The notes beneath the pieces are model-generated. The model was not told where the DNA came from, searched no databases, and saw nothing but the letters and a program-made list of their open reading frames with translations. DNA of 64,000 bases from Gaiellales bacterium (lineage in GTDB: Bacteria; Actinomycetota; Thermoleophilia; RBG-16-64-13): contig JAAYAL010000077.1 of NCBI GenBank assembly GCA_012719395.1, positions 1 to 64,000 on the forward strand. The letters are read 5' to 3'. The translations under genes and the position numbers were made by a program. The stretch's first letter is position 1, and each line of letters begins with the position of its first letter. Of this stretch, positions 10,851 to 20,673 are shown in pieces.

Positions 10851-11860
10851 GCCTTTCCCTCCAAGCCCAACGATTCCTCCAACCCAAACATGATGTTCAT
10901 GTTCTGCACCGCCTGGCCTGAGGCGCCTTTCACCAGATTGTCGATCACAGAGATAACCTTGACCAAGCCGGCCGCCGGATCCGGCCGCACGCACACCCGG
11001 CAGTAGTTGGTCCACTGCACCTCCCGCAGGCTGGGCGCCTGGGTCACCACTTCCACAAACGGCTCGTCAGCATAGAAGTCCGCGTAGAGGCCGTGGAGGG
11101 AGGCTGCATCCGCTACCCCACCGGCCAAAGGCAGATAGACCACAGTCAGGATGCCACGGTCTACGGGCAGAAGGTGTGGGGTGAACGAGACCGGCGTGGG
11201 ACGCCCGGTCAGGAGCGATATCTCCTGCACTATTTCTGCCGTGTGACGATGACCCACCTCACTGTAGGCCTTGAAGTTGTCATGCACGCTGCAGAAGTGG
11301 GTCTTATCCGTGGCCCCGCGTCCGGCGCCGGAGACGCCGGACTTGGAATCGATGATGACCGCTCCCTCGGCCGCGCGCTTCGCCAGGGGCGCCACGGCCA
11401 ACAGGGCACTGGTGGGATAGCAGCCGGGATTGGCCACCAGGCGCGCGGCGGCGATACGTTCCCGGTAGAGTTCCGGCAAACCGTAGACCGCTTCATCCAC
11501 CAGATCCGGGTATGGATGCTCGAAACCGTACCACTCGGCATACTGCGCGGCGTCACGCAACCGGAAGTCAGCGGACAGATCAATAACGCGCACCCCCGCC
11601 TCCACCAGCTCTGCGGCCACCAGGTGGGCCTCAGCGTGCGGGTGGCAGACAAAGGCCACGTCGGAGCCTGCCACGCGGGCAGCCGAGTACGGCTCATACT
11701 GAGCGTCCAGCCGCAGATGCGGGAAGACCTCCGCTACACCACGGCCCACATAGGACCGCGAGGTCAGCGCGTGCATCCGCACCTGCGGATGGCGGGACAG
11801 CAGGTGGGAAAGCACCATGCCCGTGTAGCCTGTTGCCCCAACCACGCTGGCCTGTATCAC
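10847..11860 (-). CDS. argC: N-acetyl-gamma-glutamyl-phosphate reductase
   Basis: GATGYTGMVL N-terminus, NPGCYPTSALLA active site. Confidence 0.96.
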   Translation of the reverse strand: MIQASVVGATGYTGMVLSHLLSRHPQVRMHALTSRSYVGRGVAEVFPHLRLDAQYEPYSAARVAGSDVAFVCHPHAEAHLVAAELVEAGVRVIDLSADFRLRDAAQYAEWYGFEHPYPDLVDEAVYGLPELYRERIAAARLVANPGCYPTSALLAVAPLAKRAAEGAVIIDSKSGVSGAGRGATDKTHFCSVHDNFKAYSEVGHRHTAEIVQEISLLTGRPTPVSFTPHLLPVDRGILTVVYLPLAGGVADAASLHGLYADFYADEPFVEVVTQAPSLREVQWTNYCRVCVRPDPAAGLVKVISVIDNLVKGASGQAVQNMNIMFGLEESLGLEGKA

Positions 11861-11896
11861 ACCTCACCTCTCTCTGCAGCCGGCCGACGACCGGAC

Positions 11897-11931
11897 CGCA
11901 TAACTATACAGTGCGGTGCAACATTCTACAA
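11897..11931 (-). promoter_or_regulatory. argC operon promoter with overlapping ARG-box-like operator
   Basis: Minus strand TTGTAG-17-TATAGT; TGTATAGTTATGCG (11897-11910) resembles TGnATwwwwATnCA and overlaps the -10. Confidence 0.6.
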
Positions 11932-11941
11932 TCGCCCAACG

Positions 11942-11976
11942 AAAACCGGGCGGGGCCACCCATCCGGCCCGCCCGG
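11942..11976 (-). terminator. Rho-independent terminator downstream of pheT
   Basis: CCGGGCGGG...CCCGCCCGG stem followed by TTTT on minus strand. Confidence 0.7.
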
Positions 11977-12035
11977 TCAAGCGAACACGCTGCAACCACC
12001 AGCCGCGCGCGGGCGGCAGTCGTCAGCTCTCCTTC

Positions 12036-14453
12036 TCAGTTGCGCAGTTCAGCCGCCAACTGGGCCTTCAACGCCGCGAGCACCTTCGCCCGCACCTCGC
12101 CCACCTCGGCCTCGCTCAGCGTACGCTCCGGAGACCGGAACACCAGGCGCACAGCGAGGCTCTTGCGGCCGGCACCCACGCTCTCTCCTTCATACACATC
12201 GAAGATGCGGCATTCGCGCAACAAGGGGGCTCCGGCCTCGCGGACCACTCGCTCCAGCTCTGCCGCGGCCACGCCGGCATCCACCACCAGCGCCAGATCC
12301 TGCTCCAGGGCCGGATACGTCATGAGGTCTTCGAACAGCGGAACACCTCCGGCCACGGCGATGATCGCTTCAGATTCCAGTTCCAGCGCCATCACACCGG
12401 CGGGAAGATCGTACGCTTGCAGCACCAGCGGATGGACTTCGCCCACCCATCCTATCTCCTTGCCGGCCACCGCCACTCTGGCACCCTTCCCCGGGTGCAA
12501 AAAGGGCTCCGTCGCAACCGTGAAGTCCGCGACCAGGCCCAATCCGGCGAGCAGTCGTTCCACCACTCCCTTGGCCAAGAAGAAGTCCGTGGCCACTCCT
12601 CCCTTCAGCCAGGACTCCTGCAACCACGGGCCCATGAGCACGGCGCCTATACGCTCCGTCTCCCGCGGAAGCTCGGCTCCCTCCGGGTGAAAGGTCTTGC
12701 TGGTCTCGAAGATGTGAAGCCTGGTGTTGCGCACGGCCAGGTTGCGCGCCGCCGTGGCCAGCAGGCAGGGCAGCAGCATGGTGCGCATGACTGATTGGTC
12801 ACCCGATATGGGGTTGGCCACCACCACTGCGGCGCGGCGCGCATCGTCGAGGGGGAGACGCAGCTTGTCTGCCCACCCCGGCTCGTGGAAGGAGTAGGTG
12901 AGCACCTGCTGCAGGCCCGCCCCGGTCAAGATGTCCTGCATGGTGCGCATACGGTTCTGGGCGACGTTCAACCCACCTCTTCCCTGCTCCCGACCGGGTA
13001 CGGTAGAGGGCAGTTGATCCAGACCGTGAATCCTGGCCACCTCCTCCACCAGGTCTATCTCCCGCTCCAGATCCCGGCGGAAGGTGGGAACCAACACCAG
13101 CAATTCCTCGCCTGCCGATTTGACCTCACAACCCAACCGCCCCAGGACGGCTGCAGTGTCATCCGTCTCCACCCGGGTGCCCAGGATGGCTTCCACCCGC
13201 GACGGGCGCAGACGGACTTCCCACGGATTCCACTCTCCGGCTTTCACATCCACCGTGCCCACGGAAACCTCGCCGCCACAGATCTCGGTGATGAGCTGGC
13301 AGGACATGTCCAGGGCCAGAGGGGTCACGTTGGGATCCAACCCCTTCTCAAAGCGGGTGGATGCCTCACTGCGCAGCCCCAGTGCCCCCGAGGTGCGCAT
13401 GATGTTGCCGCCGTGGAAGGTGGCGGCTTCCAACAGGATGTTGGTGGTGACGTCCGTGATCTCCGAGTCCATGCTGCCCATGATGCCGGCGATGACGGAG
13501 GGTTGCTGCGCATCGGCGATCACGAGCATGTCCGAGGTCAACACCCGATCGACGTCATCCAGCGTATGAATGGGCTCTCCCTCCTTGGCCCGCCGCACGA
13601 TGATCTTCCCACCGCGTACCTTGTCCAGATCAAAGGCGTGCATGGGTTCGCCCACGGCCCACATCACGTAGTTGGTGATGTCCACCACGTTGTTGACCGG
13701 GCGCATGCCGATCTGCATGATGCGCGCCTTCAGCCAGGTGGGAGACTCGCCGATGGTCACACCCCGGATCACCCGGGCCGAATAGCGGGGGCAGAGGTCC
13801 GGGTCCCAGACCTCGATAGATATATCGTCGACGACCGGGCGAGAGCCGTATTCGAAATCGAAACGCTCTTCCTCCAGAAAGTCTTCACCGGTAACGGCGG
13901 CGATCTCGCGCGCCAACCCCCGCACGGAGAGGCAATCCGGCCGGTTGGGAGTGACTTCCACCTCCAACACATACTCGCTGAGCGGCAGCCGATCCACCAG
14001 CAGCTCGCCGGCCTCGTAGGCATCGGGCAGCTCCAGGATGCCGCTGCTCTTCACGGCAAAACCCATCTCCGCCTCGGACATGATCATGCCGGAGGAGATC
14101 ACGCCGCGCAGCTTCGCCTGTTTGATTTCGAAACCGTCCGGCATCACGGCGCCGGGCAGGCACACCGGCACCGTCTGGCCGGCGGCCACATTGGGTGCCC
14201 CGCACACAATGGTACGTGGATGCTCTTCCCCCACGTCCACCGTGCACACGTGCAGCTTGTCCGCATTGGGGTGCTTCTCGCAGGTGAGCACCTTGCCCAC
14301 CACGAACCGCTCCTGCACCTTCTCATCGTCCCGCACACCAACCAGGGACACCCGCTCCACCTCGGTGCCGGTCAGGGCCAGGCGGTCGGCCAGCTCATCC
14401 ACCGGGAGGTCAACGGCCACATACTCCCTGAGCCAGGACAATGGCGCTTTCAT
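12036..14453 (-). CDS. pheT: Phenylalanyl-tRNA synthetase beta subunit
   Basis: tRNA-binding domain, B3/B4, B5 and C-terminal FDX-ACB domain-like sequence; adjacent to pheS. Confidence 0.96.
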   Translation of the reverse strand: MKAPLSWLREYVAVDLPVDELADRLALTGTEVERVSLVGVRDDEKVQERFVVGKVLTCEKHPNADKLHVCTVDVGEEHPRTIVCGAPNVAAGQTVPVCLPGAVMPDGFEIKQAKLRGVISSGMIMSEAEMGFAVKSSGILELPDAYEAGELLVDRLPLSEYVLEVEVTPNRPDCLSVRGLAREIAAVTGEDFLEEERFDFEYGSRPVVDDISIEVWDPDLCPRYSARVIRGVTIGESPTWLKARIMQIGMRPVNNVVDITNYVMWAVGEPMHAFDLDKVRGGKIIVRRAKEGEPIHTLDDVDRVLTSDMLVIADAQQPSVIAGIMGSMDSEITDVTTNILLEAATFHGGNIMRTSGALGLRSEASTRFEKGLDPNVTPLALDMSCQLITEICGGEVSVGTVDVKAGEWNPWEVRLRPSRVEAILGTRVETDDTAAVLGRLGCEVKSAGEELLVLVPTFRRDLEREIDLVEEVARIHGLDQLPSTVPGREQGRGGLNVAQNRMRTMQDILTGAGLQQVLTYSFHEPGWADKLRLPLDDARRAAVVVANPISGDQSVMRTMLLPCLLATAARNLAVRNTRLHIFETSKTFHPEGAELPRETERIGAVLMGPWLQESWLKGGVATDFFLAKGVVERLLAGLGLVADFTVATEPFLHPGKGARVAVAGKEIGWVGEVHPLVLQAYDLPAGVMALELESEAIIAVAGGVPLFEDLMTYPALEQDLALVVDAGVAAAELERVVREAGAPLLRECRIFDVYEGESVGAGRKSLAVRLVFRSPERTLSEAEVGEVRAKVLAALKAQLAAELRN

Positions 14454-14466
14454 CTTCCCTCCCTCC

Positions 14467-15486
14467 CTAGAACTGCGTCAGGAAGCGCAGGTCATTTTCG
14501 TAGAACAGTCGCAGGTCGCTCACGCCATACTTCAGCATGGCGATACGTTCGATGCCCATGCCGAAGGCAAAGCCGGTGAACTCCTCCGGATCGTAATTCA
14601 CAAAGCCAAACACGTTCGGATCCACCATGCCGGCACCCAGGATCTCCAGCCAGCCGGTGCGTTTGCACAGGCGGCAGCCGTTGCCGTTGCAGGCCATGCA
14701 GGACACGTCCACCTCCACGGAGGGCTCGGTGAAGGGGAAGAAGTGGGGGCGAAGCCGGATGCGGCGGTCCTCCCCGAACATGGCCTTGGCAAACTGCTCC
14801 AGCGTACCTTTCAGGTCCGCCAGGGTGATGCCGTGGTCCACCACCAGCCCTTCCACCTGGTGGAACATGGGAGTGTGCGTGGCATCGCTGTCGCGGCGGT
14901 AGGCCTTTCCCGGCACGATAACGTACACTGGCGGCCGCTGCTTCTCCATGACACGCACCTGCACCGGCGAGGTGTGAGTGCGCAGCAACACGTTGTCGGT
15001 CACGAAGAAGGTGTCGTGCAGGGAGCGCGCCGGGTGGTCCTCCGGCGTGTTGAGGGCGGTGAAGTTGTAGTAGTCCGTCTCCACCTCCGGCCCCTCGGCC
15101 ACCTCGTATCCCATGCCGATGAAGATTGCCTCTATCTCCCGGCGGGTCTGCGTGATCAGGTGCAGGTGCCCCAGCGGAAGCTCCCGGCCGGGCAGGGTCA
15201 CGTCAACGCTGTCCTTGGCCAAGCCGTGCACCAGTTCCGCCTGCTCCAACTGCGTGTGACGCGCGTCGTAGGCCGCTTCCAGTTCCTTCTTCACCAGGTT
15301 GCCGAAGCGCCCCACCACCCTCTTGTCCTCCGGCGCAAGCTCGGCGATGCTGCGCAGCAGATTGGAGAGGTCCGCCTTCCGGCCCAGAAATCGAACTCGG
15401 GCTTCCTCCAACGCGTCGAGATCCCGGGCCGCCTCAAGGGCAGCTATCCCCTGTTGGTAGATCGCCCTCAGGTCGGCCCGTTCCAA
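14467..15486 (-). CDS. pheS: Phenylalanyl-tRNA synthetase alpha subunit
   Basis: Class II motifs, MFHQVEGLVVD, GFAFGMGIERIAML. Confidence 0.96.
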   Translation of the reverse strand: MERADLRAIYQQGIAALEAARDLDALEEARVRFLGRKADLSNLLRSIAELAPEDKRVVGRFGNLVKKELEAAYDARHTQLEQAELVHGLAKDSVDVTLPGRELPLGHLHLITQTRREIEAIFIGMGYEVAEGPEVETDYYNFTALNTPEDHPARSLHDTFFVTDNVLLRTHTSPVQVRVMEKQRPPVYVIVPGKAYRRDSDATHTPMFHQVEGLVVDHGITLADLKGTLEQFAKAMFGEDRRIRLRPHFFPFTEPSVEVDVSCMACNGNGCRLCKRTGWLEILGAGMVDPNVFGFVNYDPEEFTGFAFGMGIERIAMLKYGVSDLRLFYENDLRFLTQF

Positions 15487-15576
15487 CTGGGCAAGTATGT
15501 TCTCTTGGGCTGGAATGACGGTCCTCCTTCCTCTGGTTGGTGAACGAGGGCCGCGCGGCTCCCGTTATTGGATGCA

Positions 15577-16473
15577 CTATAGTCGTGGGCTTCCCCACGC
15601 GCAATGCGGGGCGGCGCCGCGCCTCAGCTCATACAGCAGGATGCTGCCGGCCATGGCCACATTGAGGGAATCGAACCGCATCTGTGGGATGCGGACCCGC
15701 AGCGTCCGGCCGGCGAAATGAGGCAGAGCCCCCCGCTCCGAGCCCAGGGCCAGTATCACGCCGCCGCCCCAGTCCGCTCCGCCTCCACCGGCTCCTCTTT
15801 CCCCGATGCACCCCTTCTCCACGGCTACCGCCACGTCCCAGGAGTCTGTCCCGCCCCGCGAGTCGGCTACCAGCAGCAGCGGGGCCGGCTCGCCCCGGCT
15901 CACTCGGCCTGTGACGTGCGCCTCCAGGTGCTCCGGCTCCACCTCCACCGCAATGGGTATCAGGAATTGCGCCCCCATGCCGGCGCGCAAGGCCCGCGGG
16001 CCGAAGGGATCAGCCGTGCCGGGGCTACAGCCTACGCCCCCGGCGCCGAAAGCGGCCGCCGCGCGCACCAGCGTGCCCACATTGCCCGGGTCTCCCACCC
16101 CGTGCAGGTAGACCGTCAGGCCCCTGCCCACCTCCCAATCGCCCAAAGAGCCGGGCCGGCTGGGAAAAACCGCCACCACATCGGCCGCCCCACCCAACAG
16201 GCTGGCCTCCGCCAGCACATCAGCCGGGCAGATCACCACGTCCAGTTGGTCTCTCTCCGCGGCGGCGCGCAGGCCCACGGGCAGACGACCTGCCAGGTCT
16301 TCCCGGACCAGCAGTTCCGCTGGCAGAGCGCCGGCATCCACGGCCGCGGCCACAACATCCCAACCCTCGGCCAGGAAGTAGCCACGCTCGGCGCGGTACT
16401 TCTTCTTCTGCAGCTTGCGGGCCAGCTTCAGACTGGGATTGTGGCGCCCGGTCACCGTTCGTATCACAGACAT
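15577..16473 (-). CDS. SpoU/TrmH-family RNA methyltransferase
   Basis: DPGNVGTLVRAA, LALGSERGAL, IPQMRFDSLNVAMAGSILLYE motifs. Confidence 0.9.
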   Translation of the reverse strand: MSVIRTVTGRHNPSLKLARKLQKKKYRAERGYFLAEGWDVVAAAVDAGALPAELLVREDLAGRLPVGLRAAAERDQLDVVICPADVLAEASLLGGAADVVAVFPSRPGSLGDWEVGRGLTVYLHGVGDPGNVGTLVRAAAAFGAGGVGCSPGTADPFGPRALRAGMGAQFLIPIAVEVEPEHLEAHVTGRVSRGEPAPLLLVADSRGGTDSWDVAVAVEKGCIGERGAGGGGADWGGGVILALGSERGALPHFAGRTLRVRIPQMRFDSLNVAMAGSILLYELRRGAAPHCAWGSPRL

Positions 16474-16488
16474 ACTCCCCTGAAGTGA

Positions 16489-16528
16489 GGGGGGCGGGCC
16501 GCACGCGACAGCGTGCGACCCGCCCCCC
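16489..16528 (-). terminator. Strong hairpin terminator after rplT
   Basis: GGGGGGCGGG-CC-GCACGC-GACA-GCGTGC-GA-CCCGCCCCCC extended inverted repeat between rplT and the methyltransferase gene. Confidence 0.6.
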
Positions 16529-16542
16529 TCACGCGCGTCCGC

Positions 16543-16908
16543 TCAGGCAGCGACGGCCAAGGCCTCTTTGGCCTTGGCCACGAGTTCCGCAAAGACCTCG
16601 GGCTCGGAGACGGCCAGGTCGGCCAGCACCTTGCGGTTGAGATCGATGCTGGCCTCCTTGAGGCCGTGGATGAACTGGTTGTAGCTGAGACCGTTCTGCC
16701 GGGCCCCGGCATTGATGCGCTGGATCCACAGAGCGCGGAAGTCCTGCTTGCGGGCCTTGCGGTCCCGGTAGGCGTAGGTGTAGGCCTTGAGCAGCGCCTC
16801 GTTCGCCCGCCGATAGGAGGACTTCTTCAGACCCCAGAAGCCTTTGGCTTCCTCCAGGACCTTGCGGCGTCTCTTATGAGCGTTGATGCTCCGTTTGATT
16901 CGTGGCAT
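16543..16908 (-). CDS. rplT: 50S ribosomal protein L20
   Basis: MPRIKRSINAHKRRRKVLEEAKGFWG...ALWIQRINAGARQNGLSYN. Confidence 0.98.
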   Translation of the reverse strand: MPRIKRSINAHKRRRKVLEEAKGFWGLKKSSYRRANEALLKAYTYAYRDRKARKQDFRALWIQRINAGARQNGLSYNQFIHGLKEASIDLNRKVLADLAVSEPEVFAELVAKAKEALAVAA

Positions 16909-16920
16909 CTCTGCTACCTC

Positions 16921-17112
16921 CTAAATGCCCATAAGGTCCTTGGCTTTGCGCGCGCCGCTGCCGGCGAGCACCACGTCCTTGCGGAACTTGCGCTTCCGCT
17001 TGCTCGACTTCTTGGTGAAGAGATGGCCGGAGAAGGCGTGCCGATGCAAGATCCGCCCGCTACCCGTCACCTTGACGCGCTTGCGCATGCCCTTGTGTGT
17101 CTTCCTCTTCAT
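16921..17112 (-). CDS. rpmI: 50S ribosomal protein L35
   Basis: MKRKTHKGMRKRVKVTGSGRILHRHAFSGHLFTKKSSKRKRKFRK; start at internal Met rather than the ORF-track start. Confidence 0.95.
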   Translation of the reverse strand: MKRKTHKGMRKRVKVTGSGRILHRHAFSGHLFTKKSSKRKRKFRKDVVLAGSGARKAKDLMGI

Positions 17113-17239
17113 CTTGACGACTCCCTTCGCCACGTTTCCAGGCCGTGGCCACCACAAGACAACCACCCGGCGGCGTGCCCGGCCTCCCCTGGGGAAGCCA
17201 CACGCCGCAGCGCACACTAAGAAGGAAAACGAGAGAAGC

Positions 17240-17764
17240 CTAGTGGTGCTGGGCCGCCTTCTTGGGAGCCAGCATCATCACCATGTTCCGTCCATCCAGA
17301 TTGGGCTGCGATTCGATCTCCGCCAACTCCGACAGGTCATCTGCCATACGGCGCAGAAGCTTCTCTCCCAGATGCGGATGCATCAACTCGCGCCCGCGGA
17401 ACATAATGGTGAGCTTGACCTTGTCTCCGTGCCGCAGGAAGCGTTCCACGTGGCCCTTCTTGGTGTCAAAGTCATGATCATCGATCTTGGGGCGAAGCTT
17501 GATCTCCTTGATGCTGATGACCGTCTGACGCTTCCTGGCCTCTTTGGCCTTCTGCTCCTGCTCGTACTTGTACTTGCCGTAGTGCATCACCTTGCACACG
17601 GGCGGACTGGCCATGGGAGCCACTTCCACCAGATCCAGGTTCATACGTTCTGCGTAGTCCATGGCCTCCCGGAGGCTGACGATGCCCACCTGCTCCCCAT
17701 TGGGGCCGATGAGGCGGACGCTGTCGGCACGGATTCTCTCGTTGATGCGTACGTTGTCGGCTAT
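17240..17764 (-). CDS. infC: Translation initiation factor IF-3 (predicted AUA start)
   Basis: [34 protein letters not shown] 9 nt upstream of ATA; 174 aa fits IF3 length. Confidence 0.9.
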   Translation of the reverse strand: MADNVRINERIRADSVRLIGPNGEQVGIVSLREAMDYAERMNLDLVEVAPMASPPVCKVMHYGKYKYEQEQKAKEARKRQTVISIKEIKLRPKIDDHDFDTKKGHVERFLRHGDKVKLTIMFRGRELMHPHLGEKLLRRMADDLSELAEIESQPNLDGRNMVMMLAPKKAAQHH

Positions 17765-17809
17765 GTTGACCAGCACCTCCTCCCGGGAATTCCGGGTCTT
17801 GTCACCAAC

Positions 17810-17836
17810 AAAAAAGCGGTGGCCACAACCACCGCT
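17810..17836 (-). terminator. Intrinsic terminator/attenuator in infC-rpmI-rplT leader
   Basis: Minus strand AGCGGTGG-TTGTGG-CCACCGCT followed by TTTTTT, about 45 nt upstream of the predicted infC start. Confidence 0.8.
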
Positions 17837-18057
17837 CCGCAGCGATACCAGAAGTGCCCGCACACGCGCAGGCGGCCGGACACACACTCACCGGCACTCC
17901 TATGGCTTGACCAGGCACCCTGTGGGCACGAGGTGGGAAGGGTGGCTTCCGCTTTATGCTGGGCGGCAGTATAGCCCACGCAGCCCACAGCGACCAGTGG
18001 AGCACGCCCCCGTCCAGCTCGGCTCCACGCGCAGTCTCCACGCACGCGCCGCCGGGC

Positions 18058-19965
18058 TTATCCCTGGACCTCCGGCGTGCGACACTGCTCGGCCAGCGTG
18101 GCAGCCACCACGTCCAGCGACATGGCACCCAGGTCACCCTTGCCGTGCGACCGTACCGCCGCCGTGCGCGCTGCCTCTTCCTTGTCACCCACCACCAGCA
18201 TGAAGGGCACTTTGGAGACCTCGTTGTCGCGGATCTTGCGGCCCACGGACTCGGCCCGCTCGTCCACCTCCACCCGCAGCCCCGCCACCTGGAGCACCCC
18301 CGCTACCTCACGAGCGTAGTCCGCGTGCCGATCAGCGATGGGGATGATGGTGACCTGCACCGGCGCCAACCACGCGGGGAAGGCGCCGCCGTAGTGCTCG
18401 ATGATGATGCCCAGAAAGCGCTCGATGCTGCCCAGCACCGTCCGGTGCAGCATAACCGGGGCATGCCGTTGATTGTCCACACCAATGTACTCCAGTGAGA
18501 AACGTTCCGGCATGGCGAAGTCCAGCTGACAGGTGGCGCACTGCCAGGTGCGCCCCATGACGTCCTCGATGTGGAAGTCGATCTTTGGACCGTAGAAAGC
18601 CCCATCGCCCGGGTTCAACTGATAGTCCAAACCGGTGCGAGCCAGCGCCCCGGCCAAGGAGGCCTCGGCCTTTTCCCACATCTCCGCGCTGCCGATGGAC
18701 TTGGCCGGCCGGGTGGATAGCTCCAAGTGGACCTTCTCGAACCCGAAGGTGCGGTACATGCGCCGCACCAAGTCGATCACTCCCAGCACTTCGTCCTCCA
18801 CCTGCTCCGGCAAACAGTAGAGGTGGGCGTCATCCTGGGTGAAGGCCCGCACGCGGAACAGACCGTGCAGCACTCCCGACATCTCGTGCCGGTGCACCAG
18901 GCCCAGCTCCGCCATGCGCAGAGGGAACTCGCGGTAAGAGTGCTGCGCCGACTTGTAGACGAGGATGCCGCCCGGGCAGTTCATGGGCTTCACCGCAAAA
19001 TCCATCTCGTCGATCTTGGTGAAGTACATGTTGTCCTTGTAGTTGTCCCAGTGGCCGGACTGCTCCCACAGGGCCCGATCCAGGATGATGGGTGTCTTGA
19101 TCTCCTGGTAGCCGGCGACGGCATGCTCCTTGCGCCAGTAGTCCAACAGGGTGTTGATGACCACCATCCCCTTGGGGTGGAAGAAAGGAAAGCCGGGGGC
19201 TTCGTCATGGAAGCTGAACAGATCCAGTTCCCGGCCCAACTTGCGGTGGTCCCGCTGCCGGGCCATCTCCAGGCGCTCCAGGTGCTCCTCCAGATCCTTC
19301 TTGGAGGGGAAGGCTGTCCCGTAGATGCGGGTGAGCATGGGATTGTCTGAGCGGCCCCGCCAGTAGGCACCGGCGGTGGACAGAACCTTCACGGCGCCGA
19401 TCCGACTGGTGTCCGGCACGTGCGGTCCGCGACACAGGTCGGTGAAGTCTCCATGCTGGTAGATGCTGATGGTGGCGCCCTCCGGCAAATCGCGGATGAG
19501 CTCCACCTTGTAGGGCTCACCGGCGAAAAGCTGCAGCGCCTGCTCCCGGCTCACCTCACGCCGCTGGAAAGGATGCGCCGCCTTCACCGAGCGGCCGATT
19601 TCCTCCTCGAAGCGGGCCAGGTCCGTCTCGGAAATGGGCTCCGGGAAATCGAAGTCGTAGTAGAAACCGTCCTTGATGGACGGGCCAATGGCCACCTTGG
19701 TCCCCGGGAACACCTTGGTTACGGCTTCGGCCATGACATGCGAAGCGGAGTGGCGCAGCAGTGAGAGGCCTTCCTCCGATTGCGCGGTCACCACCGCCAC
19801 TTGGTCCCCTTCGGATAGAGGCGTGTCCAGATCCCGCGTGGTCCCGTTGATAGTCACTCCCAGCGCGGCCTTGGCCAGACGCGGGCCGATGGCCTCGGCC
19901 AGCGTGCGGCCGGTGGCGCCTTCAGGAAGGGCCATCTCGGAACCGTCAGGCAGGAAGACATTCAT
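18058..19965 (-). CDS. thrS: Threonyl-tRNA synthetase
   Basis: TGS domain, SAD domain, class II core (GPHVPDTSRIG, MNCPGGILVYKS); ATG at 19965. Confidence 0.96.
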   Translation of the reverse strand: MNVFLPDGSEMALPEGATGRTLAEAIGPRLAKAALGVTINGTTRDLDTPLSEGDQVAVVTAQSEEGLSLLRHSASHVMAEAVTKVFPGTKVAIGPSIKDGFYYDFDFPEPISETDLARFEEEIGRSVKAAHPFQRREVSREQALQLFAGEPYKVELIRDLPEGATISIYQHGDFTDLCRGPHVPDTSRIGAVKVLSTAGAYWRGRSDNPMLTRIYGTAFPSKKDLEEHLERLEMARQRDHRKLGRELDLFSFHDEAPGFPFFHPKGMVVINTLLDYWRKEHAVAGYQEIKTPIILDRALWEQSGHWDNYKDNMYFTKIDEMDFAVKPMNCPGGILVYKSAQHSYREFPLRMAELGLVHRHEMSGVLHGLFRVRAFTQDDAHLYCLPEQVEDEVLGVIDLVRRMYRTFGFEKVHLELSTRPAKSIGSAEMWEKAEASLAGALARTGLDYQLNPGDGAFYGPKIDFHIEDVMGRTWQCATCQLDFAMPERFSLEYIGVDNQRHAPVMLHRTVLGSIERFLGIIIEHYGGAFPAWLAPVQVTIIPIADRHADYAREVAGVLQVAGLRVEVDERAESVGRKIRDNEVSKVPFMLVVGDKEEAARTAAVRSHGKGDLGAMSLDVVAATLAEQCRTPEVQG

Positions 19966-20095
19966 GGGAACCTCGCAACGAAGAAAGGAATGCAACGAGC
20001 CCTGCGCCGGCGCAGGGCCGCATTTCAGTATATCAGTGGACCCCGTGACCCGGCGTCGGCCATGGGCCCACGTGGGGCATGTGCCTACGGCAACG

Positions 20096-20120
20096 AAAAG
20101 GAGCCCCCTGCGGGACTCCT
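20096..20120 (-). terminator. Terminator-like hairpin upstream of thrS
   Basis: Minus strand AGGAGTCCCGCAGGGGGCTCCTTTT. Confidence 0.55.
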
Positions 20121-20293
20121 CATGATAGGTGGGCCGTGCTGGAGGCTCTTCGAGCAGTTGTTGCTTGAGCGTGTCGCTGTCAAATCAGACAACGAATAGT
20201 CTGCTACGAGTATTGCTGTCACGGAGTGGTCATGTGGTGCGACACCCGGTCTCTGCTCGGCCACTCAGCCAAATTCCGGTACCAAAGCGTGTC

Positions 20294-20500
20294 CTAATTG
20301 CCTTGGCGTCTCTCCCAGTCGTTGATCTGCGCGTTTATGAAAGTCGCCAACTCGTCTGCGGCTTGCGCGCCAACAATCTGCACGACATCCCCTGCTGTCT
20401 GCCACATCGGCGAGTCGCCGGGCTCACGTCCAGCGCAACAAGCCGTCAGTCGATTCAGTGCCGCCTCCAGCCGATAACCAGGGTCCTTGCTCACTGTCAA
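20294..20500 (-). CDS. Small hypothetical protein
   Basis: 68 aa ORF preceded by SD AAAGGAG; no recognisable family. Confidence 0.35.
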   Translation of the reverse strand: MTVSKDPGYRLEAALNRLTACCAGREPGDSPMWQTAGDVVQIVGAQAADELATFINAQINDWERRQGN

Positions 20501-20673
20501 CTCCTTTCCTATGAACGAGCGACTCAGCTTGCCAGCTCCATACTACTCAAACCGGTAAGGCGAATCGTCGTGACATTTCCCTATGGAATGCCGAGGCCGC
20601 CGATTTTGGCCCGGACTCGAGCCGGGATGAATCGCGCGTGGTTCCCGGCACGCCACCGCGTATCCATGGCATC

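Noticed and set aside
12795-14579. 594-aa plus-strand ORF
   Set aside because: Antisense to pheT
19966-20300. T-box riboswitch upstream of thrS
   Set aside because: No AGGGTGGNACCGCG-like antiterminator sequence or clear specifier stem seen
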